This document shows, in pieces, positions 25,621 to 33,506 of a DNA stretch of 44,569 nt. The position numbers were made by a program, and so were the translations under genes. Position 1 is the stretch's first letter. Each line of letters begins with the position of its first letter. The notes under the pieces are model-generated. The model did not search any database and had not been told where the DNA came from. It saw nothing but the letters and a program-made list of their open reading frames with translations. Source of the DNA: a bacterium (GTDB lineage: Bacteria > Bacteroidota > Bacteroidia > NS11-12g > UBA9320); contig JAAEYY010000003.1 in NCBI GenBank assembly GCA_018223105.1, positions 38,955 through 83,523 of the forward strand. Reading direction: 5' to 3'.

Positions 25621-27517
25621 CCTCATTGTTCTTTTGGCTTGTGGTGAAACTAAAGTTGTTAATGGACAGTATAGCCAAGACATTCCCAAAAAAGCACTGA
25701 AGTATTTCAACGAAGCGTATCGACATTATCAATACGGTGAATATCGCGAAGCAGAAAAATCTCTACAATCTGCTATTGATAAGCATCCATCATATGTTGA
25801 TGCTTGGGATTTGCTCGGTAGAACGTACAAGGCCTTGTGGGAGAATGACAAAGCAATACATGCATTTAGACAAGCTCTGATCTATAATCCAAAGCACTTC
25901 TTCTCGCATTACGAGCTGGGTAATTTGTATTACAACAAGCAGATGTTAGACTCTGCTCAGTATTATTTCAACAATGTATTGAAGGTTTCAGATTCTGAAG
26001 ATAAATACACACAAACTGCAAGAAGGCAGATTAGAAATATTGAGTTTGCTCGAGAAGCCATGAAAAACCCGGTAGATATTACTCCGGTGAATCTCGGGCC
26101 CCGCTTAAATAGCAAGAATGAAGAGTACTCTCCTGCCCTAACGATTGACGGAAACACCATGTTCTTTACATGGAGAGATGGTTCATTAGATATCTATCAC
26201 GCAAATGAGGAGTTGTATTACTCAACAAAAGATAAGAACGGTGATTGGACCTATTCCAGACCTATTGGTCCTCCAATTAACACTGCAGATAACGAAGGAG
26301 CCTTTAGTGTTACGGCTGATGGACGATATATATTCTACACAGCCTGCAATAGATCTGGTGGTATCGGGCAATGTGATATTTGGCTTACTTCAAATACTAA
26401 AGGTACCTGGGATCGCCCGTTAAATCTCGGTAAGCCGGTGAACTCCAAGCACTGGGAATCTCAACCCTGTATATCTTCTGATGGTCGTAAACTGTACTTT
26501 GCTAGTGATAGACCCGGTGGCTACGGTGGAATTGACCTTTGGGTGAGTACCTTTACAGATACAGGTTGGTCTGCACCGGTAAACTTAGGACCCGATATTA
26601 ATACGATAGAAGATGAACAGTTTCCTTTTATCCACCCGGATGGAGTTACACTTTACTTCAGCAGCTATGGTCACCCAGGAATGGGGAATGCAGACCTCTT
26701 TATCAGCCATTTAAAACCCGATGGAACATTTGCCAAACCGGAAAACCTAGGCTATCCTATCAACTCTGTTGGACATGATTGGAATTTAATTGTTGGCAGA
26801 GACGGTAAAACAGCCGTTTACAGCAGCGATCAGATCGAAGGTGGTCAAGGTGGCATGGATCTTTATACATTCACCTTACCGGAAAATAAAAGGGCTCAGC
26901 AGGTGAGCTATGCACAGGGTACCGTATTCGATGAAAAAACATTAAAGAAGTTAGGAGCCAGCGTAGAACTGATTCCATTAGATGGCGGTAGTCCAACCAT
27001 CACCTTTGCTCCCAGTACCACAGGTGAGTTTTTAGTTGCTCTTAGGGGAAATACCAAGTATGCATTAAATGTTTCGAGTAAAGGCTATTTGTTCTATAGT
27101 GAGCATTTTGATATGCCAGAAGTACCTACTGATGAACCTTATAAATTAGAAATTCCGCTTAAGAAAATTGAGGTAGGAAATGCGATCATTCTTAAAAACG
27201 TATTCTTCGACACCGATAAATTTGACCTAAAGGATGAAAGTACTGCAGAGCTGGAGAAACTATATCAGTTCTTAGAACAAAATCCCGATCTTAAAATCGA
27301 AATTAGCGGTCATACTGATAATCAAGGTTCTTCTGCTCATAACTTGGAGTTAAGCAAAAACAGGGCACTCGCTGTTTATAATTACCTGGTTTCCAAAGGA
27401 ATTGACGAAAGTAGATTGAGCTATGCAGGGTATGGAGATACTCAACCTATCGCAGATAACGAAACTGATGAAGGGCGCGCAAAAAACAGAAGAACAGAGT
27501 TTAAGATTGTGGATTAG
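25580..27517 (+). CDS. PorE-like lipoprotein: TPR, PD40 propeller, CRD and OmpA C-terminal domain
   Basis: The 645-residue protein has signal MKRILKTRLLVPISLIVLLAC with lipobox LLAC (Cys21) and TPR repeats (about 37-145). The PD40 propeller spans about 170-430 (LYFASDRPGGYGGIDLW and similar blades). A carboxypeptidase-regulatory-like domain lies at about 445-520 and the OmpA-type peptidoglycan-binding domain at about 530-645 (ISGHTDNQGSSAHNLELSKN, NRRTEFKIV). PorE of the type IX secretion system has this same order, so a role in anchoring a T9SS-type complex is possible; paralogues in other roles are common. The start overlaps the phosphodiesterase gene by 41 bp, but the signal peptide fixes it. 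Confidence 0.85.
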   Translation: MKRILKTRLLVPISLIVLLACGETKVVNGQYSQDIPKKALKYFNEAYRHYQYGEYREAEKSLQSAIDKHPSYVDAWDLLGRTYKALWENDKAIHAFRQALIYNPKHFFSHYELGNLYYNKQMLDSAQYYFNNVLKVSDSEDKYTQTARRQIRNIEFAREAMKNPVDITPVNLGPRLNSKNEEYSPALTIDGNTMFFTWRDGSLDIYHANEELYYSTKDKNGDWTYSRPIGPPINTADNEGAFSVTADGRYIFYTACNRSGGIGQCDIWLTSNTKGTWDRPLNLGKPVNSKHWESQPCISSDGRKLYFASDRPGGYGGIDLWVSTFTDTGWSAPVNLGPDINTIEDEQFPFIHPDGVTLYFSSYGHPGMGNADLFISHLKPDGTFAKPENLGYPINSVGHDWNLIVGRDGKTAVYSSDQIEGGQGGMDLYTFTLPENKRAQQVSYAQGTVFDEKTLKKLGASVELIPLDGGSPTITFAPSTTGEFLVALRGNTKYALNVSSKGYLFYSEHFDMPEVPTDEPYKLEIPLKKIEVGNAIILKNVFFDTDKFDLKDESTAELEKLYQFLEQNPDLKIEISGHTDNQGSSAHNLELSKNRALAVYNYLVSKGIDESRLSYAGYGDTQPIADNETDEGRAKNRRTEFKIVD

Positions 27518-28082
27518 ATCGGTTTAAGATAAATTCTTCAATTACTTGAGGGAAGTTATCATGCTCAAGCTTTCGAATCTTCGACCTTAAAGTATCCAGG
27601 TTCTCATTAGGATCAATATCGCAATGAAATTGCGCTACAATTTTTCCTTTGTCAAATTCCTCATTAACCTCGTGAATTGTAATACCTGTCTTACTTTCAC
27701 CCGCTGCCAGCACAGCCTTATGTACATTATCGCCGTACATATTCTTACCACCGTAATTCGGCAAAAGCGAAGGGTGTATATTGAGCATTCTCCCCTTGTA
27801 ATGTTGTACGATGCTACGGGGCACAAGCTTTAAAAATCCAGCGAGAATGATATAATTAACTCCCCTCCTCTTTAAATCTTCAAGATATAGTCCATTCACG
27901 AATTCCTCTGTGGAAATTACATGCGTATTTATACCTTGTGCTTCAGCTGCAACCAAAACGCCTGCGCTTGATTTGTTTGAGGAAACGCGAGCCACATTAA
28001 TCTTCTGAGATTTTTTGAAGTAATGAATAATATTCAGTGCATTAGAACCCGCACCGGAAGCCCAAATTTCTATATTGATCAT
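27501..28082 (-). CDS. purN: Phosphoribosylglycinamide formyltransferase
   Basis: PurN transfers a formyl group from 10-formyl-THF to GAR in purine synthesis. The 193-residue protein shows the N-terminal GAR-binding ASGAGSNALNII, the catalytic NIHPSLLPNYGG (Asn and His of the active site) and KTGITIHEVNEEFDKGKIVAQ. It is the last gene of the mltD-DUF4837-purN run; its ATG overlaps the DUF4837 stop as ATGA. Its 3' end overlaps the PorE-like gene by 17 bp. Confidence 0.95.
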   Translation of the reverse strand: MINIEIWASGAGSNALNIIHYFKKSQKINVARVSSNKSSAGVLVAAEAQGINTHVISTEEFVNGLYLEDLKRRGVNYIILAGFLKLVPRSIVQHYKGRMLNIHPSLLPNYGGKNMYGDNVHKAVLAAGESKTGITIHEVNEEFDKGKIVAQFHCDIDPNENLDTLRSKIRKLEHDNFPQVIEEFILNRSNPQS

Positions 28083-29206
28083 TTGATAACAAGAGATTGA
28101 AGTATGACTTCTATTTCTCTGAGCGCTTTGGCCTTGCTTTCGTTAGGACCATAGACATAACCTTCAACGGTTACGATCATTTCGGATTTTTTGTCGTAGA
28201 TAGAATATGAAACAAATGGACCGGCTATACCTAAATCATTCTTCACTCTCCACCAACCTTTCATTACAACGGCATATTTCCCATTAAAATTGATTTCTTC
28301 AAAATGGGGTTCCAGTCTAGGATCAACCACCATAAAAGAACCTTCAACTTCGCCCGGAATATAAGTTTGGGTGATCTCATTTCTTCTCTCGATAACCTGC
28401 TCTAAGCTAAACTGATCTTCAGAAGTATAAGGTTCATAATGTACCATTAAGCCATAATCATGCTTATCCGTATTCTTCCTTAGCCATAAGAATTCTTCAT
28501 TGTCGATTGCTACACGATATGAATTTGGCTTGCGAAGCGCAAAACCTTTACGACCCATCCAATCGAGATAAATTGAGTCCCTGCTCGTAGGAATGGTTAA
28601 GACCTTGTGAACTCCGGTACTTACCTCATTCTTGTTGGCTTGACTCATTAATTCACCTGAACGTTGTTTTAGCTTAACTAAAAGACTGTCGTGGCTTTTA
28701 GCTGTTATGTAAAACACATTTTGGTTCTTAGCCCAAACATCTGTTTTATTATATCCAAGCGCCTTATTATTTGAAATAATTTCTTTTACCTTCTCTTTGT
28801 TTTCGGGACCGTAAATTGAACTCAGATCTTCAAGATTGTCTTCCGTGAGGCATACAAAAATGTTGTGGTGCTCTTGAAAATAGCCTTCAAAATAGCTCTG
28901 ATCAGCAAAAATTACTTTGAATCTAGGTTCAGATGGAGGTGGCAAACCATTGGTAGGTGCAGCAAATACATCTCTTACTACTTCCTTGAATTGCTCTGTG
29001 CTGTGTGCTTTGTCGTATACTACAATTAATTCTGCAAGCTGTCCTACCGAATCCTGAAAATAATCTTTTCTAGATTCTTCATCGCCGCATGAACTTAAAA
29101 GAGTTAATAGAAATAATGATACAACTACAGTGTAGTTCTTTACTAGCTTCTGTAGATGGCTAATTTCTGGTTTGGATAAATTAAGCTTCCTTTGATTCTG
29201 TTCCAT
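28079..29206 (-). CDS. DUF4837 family lipoprotein
   Basis: A 375-residue lipoprotein with a DUF4837 domain (LAELIVVYDKAHSTEQFK at the start, ELMSQANKNEV mid-way, KGWWRVKNDLGIAGPFVSY near the end). The function of the family is unknown. ATG at 29206 is used; the frame is open to a TTG at 29230. The lipobox LSSC lies unusually far in, about 40 residues from the ATG, because no other usable start codon lies between. Its first 64 bp overlap the end of mltD, and purN follows with a 4-nt overlap. Confidence 0.8.
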   Translation of the reverse strand: MEQNQRKLNLSKPEISHLQKLVKNYTVVVSLFLLTLLSSCGDEESRKDYFQDSVGQLAELIVVYDKAHSTEQFKEVVRDVFAAPTNGLPPPSEPRFKVIFADQSYFEGYFQEHHNIFVCLTEDNLEDLSSIYGPENKEKVKEIISNNKALGYNKTDVWAKNQNVFYITAKSHDSLLVKLKQRSGELMSQANKNEVSTGVHKVLTIPTSRDSIYLDWMGRKGFALRKPNSYRVAIDNEEFLWLRKNTDKHDYGLMVHYEPYTSEDQFSLEQVIERRNEITQTYIPGEVEGSFMVVDPRLEPHFEEINFNGKYAVVMKGWWRVKNDLGIAGPFVSYSIYDKKSEMIVTVEGYVYGPNESKAKALREIEVILQSLVIK

Positions 29207-30342
29207 TTCTTCAGATCTGATACCGAGCAACCGTACTTACGTGCAATTATAGGAAGACATTCTCCTTTTCTCACGGTGTGATACAAAACTTTTGGTTCTG
29301 CAGCCTCCCGTTCTTTTGCCGCTAAATTCTCTTCTTTGGTCTTTGCAATGATATCAGCTTCGCTTTGATAGAACAAGCTCACTTTGTTTTCGGGAATATT
29401 AAGCCAATAACCGGTTCCTTTTGTTGGAATAACGGCATGTTTAAGCTCCGGATTATAAGCCAAAAGTGTTTTTTCTTCAACTCCAATTATATCTGAAATC
29501 ACCTTAAACGACATGTCATTGGTGCAATAAACCGAGTGATACACTTGCTGACTATCAACGGGTGGACTAGCTGTTATCCCAAATTCGCTGTAAAAGTTCA
29601 TCATGTAAGCCATGGCAATAAACTTAGGAACGTAGTTTTGAGTTTCTCTAGGTAGGTATCTGTACATTCCCCAGAAATCTTTTCTTCCTGAATAGCGTAT
29701 TGCCTTACGCACATTTCCCGGTCCGCAGTTATACGAAGCGATCGCTACATACCAATCTCCAAACATGGCATACATAGATTTTAGATATTCAGCAGCGGCT
29801 TGGGTGCTTTTCTCAATTGATCTTCTTTCATCTACTACATAGTTTTGATCGAGATCAAATAACCTTCCTGTAGCAGGCATAAACTGCCAAGGTCCAACTG
29901 CGCCGGAGCGCGATACTGCATAAGGATTGAGGGCCGACTCAATAACGGAGAGATATTTCAGTTCTAAAGGCACCTCATTCTTATCAAAAATCTTTTCGTA
30001 GATTGGGAAATAGTATTTTGATCTCGTTATTACATCTTTCAGTTTATACTGCCATCTAGTTCCAAAAAAGTCGATTTGAGCTTTTACATAAGAATTGTAT
30101 TCCATTGGAATTACGTGCTCTAAACTGCTTACGTGAAAATTAAATAAATTTTCATCCACAGGAATAATATTCGCTTCAAATTCAATTAACTCATCAGAAT
30201 ACAGTTCTTCTGCTTCTAAATTCTCCTCACTAGTATTCAGATCAGCATCTACACGGCTCGATAAAGCCAGTGAATCTCTGTTGGTAGCTGATGCAAAATT
30301 GATCATCAGCAAGCTAAATACATATAGTCCTACAATCCTCAT
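29143..30342 (-). CDS. mltD: Lytic murein transglycosylase D-like protein with LysM
   Basis: This enzyme cleaves the glycan backbone of peptidoglycan to 1,6-anhydro products. It has a signal peptide (MRIVGLYVFSLLMINFASA) and an SLT domain with SVIESALNPYAVSRSG (catalytic Glu in ESALNP), VGPWQFMPATG and AIASYNCGPGNVRKAI. One LysM domain closes the protein (HTVRKGECLPIIARKYGCSV). About 399 residues; shorter than E. coli MltD because it has one C-terminal LysM instead of two. ATG at 30342 is chosen as the signal-peptide start over TTG at 30354. It heads the operon with the DUF4837 and purN genes. Confidence 0.9.
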   Translation of the reverse strand: MRIVGLYVFSLLMINFASATNRDSLALSSRVDADLNTSEENLEAEELYSDELIEFEANIIPVDENLFNFHVSSLEHVIPMEYNSYVKAQIDFFGTRWQYKLKDVITRSKYYFPIYEKIFDKNEVPLELKYLSVIESALNPYAVSRSGAVGPWQFMPATGRLFDLDQNYVVDERRSIEKSTQAAAEYLKSMYAMFGDWYVAIASYNCGPGNVRKAIRYSGRKDFWGMYRYLPRETQNYVPKFIAMAYMMNFYSEFGITASPPVDSQQVYHSVYCTNDMSFKVISDIIGVEEKTLLAYNPELKHAVIPTKGTGYWLNIPENKVSLFYQSEADIIAKTKEENLAAKEREAAEPKVLYHTVRKGECLPIIARKYGCSVSDLKKWNRIKGSLIYPNQKLAIYRS

Positions 30343-30459
30343 ATTACAAATCAAGTATAGTTATAACGTTCAAAACGGTTTATTTGTACACAAACAAAAA
30401 AAATGTGCAGTTTAGTATATCATTTCCTTTTTAATTAACTTGCACTCACATCATCATCA

Positions 30460-31689
30460 ATGGGTCAACTTTCGAATCCTTCATTTGAAGAATTAGCAAA
30501 ACAAGCTTCATTATCTCCTCAGGAAAAGCTTCTGGCTGTAAAAAAGAACAAAAATACACTCAGTATTGGAATTCCTCAAGAGACAACATTTCAGGAGCAC
30601 CGTGTACCATTATCTCCCATGGCTGTTCAGCTCTTGGTTCAAAATGGACACGAACTAAGGTTAGAAGCGGGATGTGGCGAAAAAGCCAACTTCAGCGATT
30701 ACGATTACAGTAATGCCGGAGGTGAAATAGTTTTCGACACAAAATCGGTGTATGAATCCGATATTATACTAAAGGTAGCTCCTCCTACTTTAGAAGAGCT
30801 TGATTTTATGAGACCCGGACAAGTGCTTATTAGCGCAATCCAGCTTATAAAATCTAAAGACAACGTTGTTCGCAAGATGATGAGCAAAGGAATCATAGCA
30901 ATTGGCTATGAGTTTCTTCGCAATGACGAAGGCGTCTTACCCATCATCAGGAGCATGAGTGAGATTGCCGGAAGAGCCTCAGTTCTTATTGCTGCAGAAT
31001 ACTTAAGCAACTATAGCAATGGAAAAGGTGAACTTTTTGGCGGCATTCCCGGCATTCAGCCTACTCATGTTGTCATTATAGGTGCAGGGGCAGTTGGAGA
31101 GTATGCAGTTAGAGCGGCACTAGGACTCGGTGCATCTGTAAAGGTGTTCGATAATTCTATTCACCGATTAAGACGACTCGAGCACAGTTTAGGCTCTAGA
31201 ATACATTCCTCCACTGTAATTCCTTCCATCCTTGCCAGTGCTTTAAAGGATTGCGACGTAGCCATAGGAGCTTTACGAAGCCCTATTGGATACAGCCCAT
31301 GTGTGGTAAGTGAAGCTATGGTGCAGCAAATGCGACCAAATTCCTTGATTATCGATATCAGCATTGATCAGGGAGGATGTTTTGAAACATCTGAAGCAAC
31401 CAACCATAAAATGCCGGTATTTGAAAAGCACGGAGTACTTCACTACTGTGTTCCGAATATTCCTTCGAGGTTTGCCAGAACAGCAAGTTACGCACTTAGC
31501 AATATTTTCACTCCTCTACTTCAGCAAATTGCAGAAGAAGGAGGAATCCACGCTTGTCTAAATGAACATGAAGGTTTAAGGTCAGGTACTTATATTTACA
31601 ATGGTCATTTAACTAACTCCGTTCTAGGAGATCGTTATAAGCTGCCCGTAAAAGAAATCGAGTTTCTATTGGCAGGAATTAATAAATAA
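30460..31689 (+). CDS. ald: Alanine dehydrogenase
   Basis: It catalyses reversible NAD-dependent deamination of L-alanine to pyruvate. The N-terminal substrate domain has GIPQETTFQEHRVPLSP, then NAGGEIV and ILKVAPP. The Rossmann motif is VVIIGAGAVGEYAVRAALGLG, followed by IDISIDQGGCFETSEAT and HYCVPNIPSRFARTAS. At 409 residues it is about 35 longer than the classical enzyme, as in many Bacteroidota, mainly through an extra N-terminal stretch of about 30 residues. It is divergent from mltD over a 117-bp AT-rich gap, and its stop abuts the convergent TPR gene. Confidence 0.93.
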   Translation: MGQLSNPSFEELAKQASLSPQEKLLAVKKNKNTLSIGIPQETTFQEHRVPLSPMAVQLLVQNGHELRLEAGCGEKANFSDYDYSNAGGEIVFDTKSVYESDIILKVAPPTLEELDFMRPGQVLISAIQLIKSKDNVVRKMMSKGIIAIGYEFLRNDEGVLPIIRSMSEIAGRASVLIAAEYLSNYSNGKGELFGGIPGIQPTHVVIIGAGAVGEYAVRAALGLGASVKVFDNSIHRLRRLEHSLGSRIHSSTVIPSILASALKDCDVAIGALRSPIGYSPCVVSEAMVQQMRPNSLIIDISIDQGGCFETSEATNHKMPVFEKHGVLHYCVPNIPSRFARTASYALSNIFTPLLQQIAEEGGIHACLNEHEGLRSGTYIYNGHLTNSVLGDRYKLPVKEIEFLLAGINK

Positions 31690-32565
31690 TTAGTCCTCGC
31701 AGAATTCTTCCACCGCTTCAAATGCCAGCGGATACTTAAATTGCTTTGCCTTTTCGAAGTCGGAACATGCTTCTTTCAATGCAAACATATTTTCGCGAAT
31801 CACTTTTTCATTTTTTCGATTTCGCGAATCGGAGTTTACTGCATCCATTTGATGAATGGTAGCCAGTCCTCTGTAATAATACCCTTCTCCATCATTAGGA
31901 CTCATGCTAATAGCAACAGTAAAGTCTTGCTTAGCTTGGTCTAATCTGTTGAGGTGAGTTTGACATATTCCTCTATTAATATATGCTTTATGATACGTTG
32001 GGTCTAGAGATAACGCCATATCAAAGTCTTGAAGGGCTTGCTCGTATTTATTGAGTTTTACAAAGTTAGTACCTCTATTATAGTAGGCCTTTACATCTCT
32101 TGGATTCAGTTGAATCACCTTACTGAAATCTTCTATAGCCCCTTTATGGTCTTCCAGATTGGTTCTTACCATTCCCCTGTTCTGGAAGTACTTTTTATCA
32201 CTAGGTTTTAATTGAATGGCTTTGTCGTACGATGCCAAAGCTTCTGGATACTCCACAATGTCTAAATGCACATTGCCTTTGTTGTAATAAGCATCGGCCA
32301 TAGTTGGCTTCAACCTAATTGCATCCTTGTAATCTTCCAGCGCTGTTTGGTAGTTCTGTAATCGATAATGACAAACCCCGCGATTGTTGAATAGCACAGC
32401 TGAGGTAGAATCGATTTGAAGAGCACGCGAATATTCGACAATTGCTCCGGCATAGTCTTTTTCATTAAACTTTTGGGCTGCACGACGGTAAAAATCGCCT
32501 GCAGATTGTGCGAACGCACTAATAGTCAATCCAATAGATAAAGTAGTAGCAAGAAATATTTTCAT
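31690..32565 (-). CDS. Secreted TPR protein, first of two tandem paralogues
   Basis: A signal peptide (MKIFLATTLSIGLTISAFAQ) is followed by about six tetratricopeptide repeats of 34 residues (first AGAIVEYSRALQIDSTSAVL; others at YQTALEDYKDAIRLKP and YEQALQDFDMALSLDPTY). A short C-terminal tail ends in CSDFEKAKQFKYPLAFEAVE. It acts as a protein-interaction scaffold in the periplasm or outer membrane; partner unknown. It is the same length (291 aa) and domain order as the gene at 32631. Unlike that gene it has its own promoter (32587-32615). The stop codons of this gene and ald are adjacent. Confidence 0.85.
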   Translation of the reverse strand: MKIFLATTLSIGLTISAFAQSAGDFYRRAAQKFNEKDYAGAIVEYSRALQIDSTSAVLFNNRGVCHYRLQNYQTALEDYKDAIRLKPTMADAYYNKGNVHLDIVEYPEALASYDKAIQLKPSDKKYFQNRGMVRTNLEDHKGAIEDFSKVIQLNPRDVKAYYNRGTNFVKLNKYEQALQDFDMALSLDPTYHKAYINRGICQTHLNRLDQAKQDFTVAISMSPNDGEGYYYRGLATIHQMDAVNSDSRNRKNEKVIRENMFALKEACSDFEKAKQFKYPLAFEAVEEFCED

Positions 32566-32586
32566 GATTATCGGTTAATAACGTCT

Positions 32587-32615
32587 CAAATATAGACATT
32601 TTTATCCAATTTCAA
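32587..32615 (-). promoter_or_regulatory. Promoter of the downstream TPR gene
   Basis: On the minus strand TTG (32615-32613), an 18-bp spacer and TATATTTG (32594-32587) match the Bacteroidota -33/-7 layout. The -7 element ends 21 bp before the ATG at 32565. It separates this TPR gene from the yidC transcript. Confidence 0.6.
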
Positions 32616-32630
32616 GAAACATGACAGAAA

Positions 32631-33506
32631 TTATTTGCAATATTTTGCACTTGCCGCACTTGCATCCGGGTTCTTAAAAGCAATGGCTTTTTCGAAATCT
32701 GAACAAGCTAACTCATTGTATATCTTGAAGTCGGCAATTTTAGCCGGATCCACAGAATCAAATTCTGTACTCAATTCTTTCATTCTGTATATGTTGGCCA
32801 TACCTCGATAATAATAACTTTCACCATTGTAAGGATTAAAGCGAATTGATAGTGTAAAATCCCGAATCGCCGCCTCAAATTGCTTTAATTCTACTTTACA
32901 CATCCCCCTATTCACATAGGCTTTATAGTATTCAGGATCAAGACTTAATGCGTATGAATAATCTTCAATTGCCTCTTCAAAATGCTTCATCATGAACAGA
33001 GCATTCCCTCTTTTAAGATACAACTTGGGGTCTTCCAGCCTTGAATACTTAATCGCTAAATCTAGATTTGATTTGGCCGATGAAAAGTCTTCAAGTCCTG
33101 TTAAAGCTTTTGCACGATTAACATAGGCTTTAACAAACAGGCTGTCCAGTATTAAGCAGCGATCATAAGAAAGAACAGCTTCTTGGTAATTAACTACCAA
33201 CAACATACAATTTCCTCGATTGTAATAAGCCCTAGCAAAAGCAGAATCCAAGCTTATCGCTTTATCGTAGTCTGAGATCGCTTCTGTGAAATGATCTAAA
33301 TTATAATGACATAATCCGCGATTATTGAATAATACCGCAGAACTACTATCTAAGTTAATCGCTCTTGAGTAATCTACAAGAGCCCCTGCGTAATCTCGAT
33401 TGTTAAATTTTTGCTGCGCACGGCGAGCAAAATGAGAAGCATCATCTGCAAATGATGCTGTGGTATAAATGATTATTATTCCTAATACAGTTAGTACAGA
33501 TCTCAC
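32631..33506 (-). CDS. Secreted TPR protein, second tandem paralogue
   Basis: A signal peptide (about 1-20, MRSVLTVLGIIIIYTTASFA) is followed by the same six-TPR layout as the neighbour: AGALVDYSRAINLDSSSAVL at the first repeat and CSDFEKAIAFKNPDASAA at the end, 291 residues. The two clearly arose by tandem duplication and have diverged in sequence while keeping exact length. The GTG start overlaps the yidC stop as GTGA, so it is translated with yidC. This suggests, without proof, a link to membrane protein biogenesis. Confidence 0.85.
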   Translation of the reverse strand: MRSVLTVLGIIIIYTTASFADDASHFARRAQQKFNNRDYAGALVDYSRAINLDSSSAVLFNNRGLCHYNLDHFTEAISDYDKAISLDSAFARAYYNRGNCMLLVVNYQEAVLSYDRCLILDSLFVKAYVNRAKALTGLEDFSSAKSNLDLAIKYSRLEDPKLYLKRGNALFMMKHFEEAIEDYSYALSLDPEYYKAYVNRGMCKVELKQFEAAIRDFTLSIRFNPYNGESYYYRGMANIYRMKELSTEFDSVDPAKIADFKIYNELACSDFEKAIAFKNPDASAASAKYCK

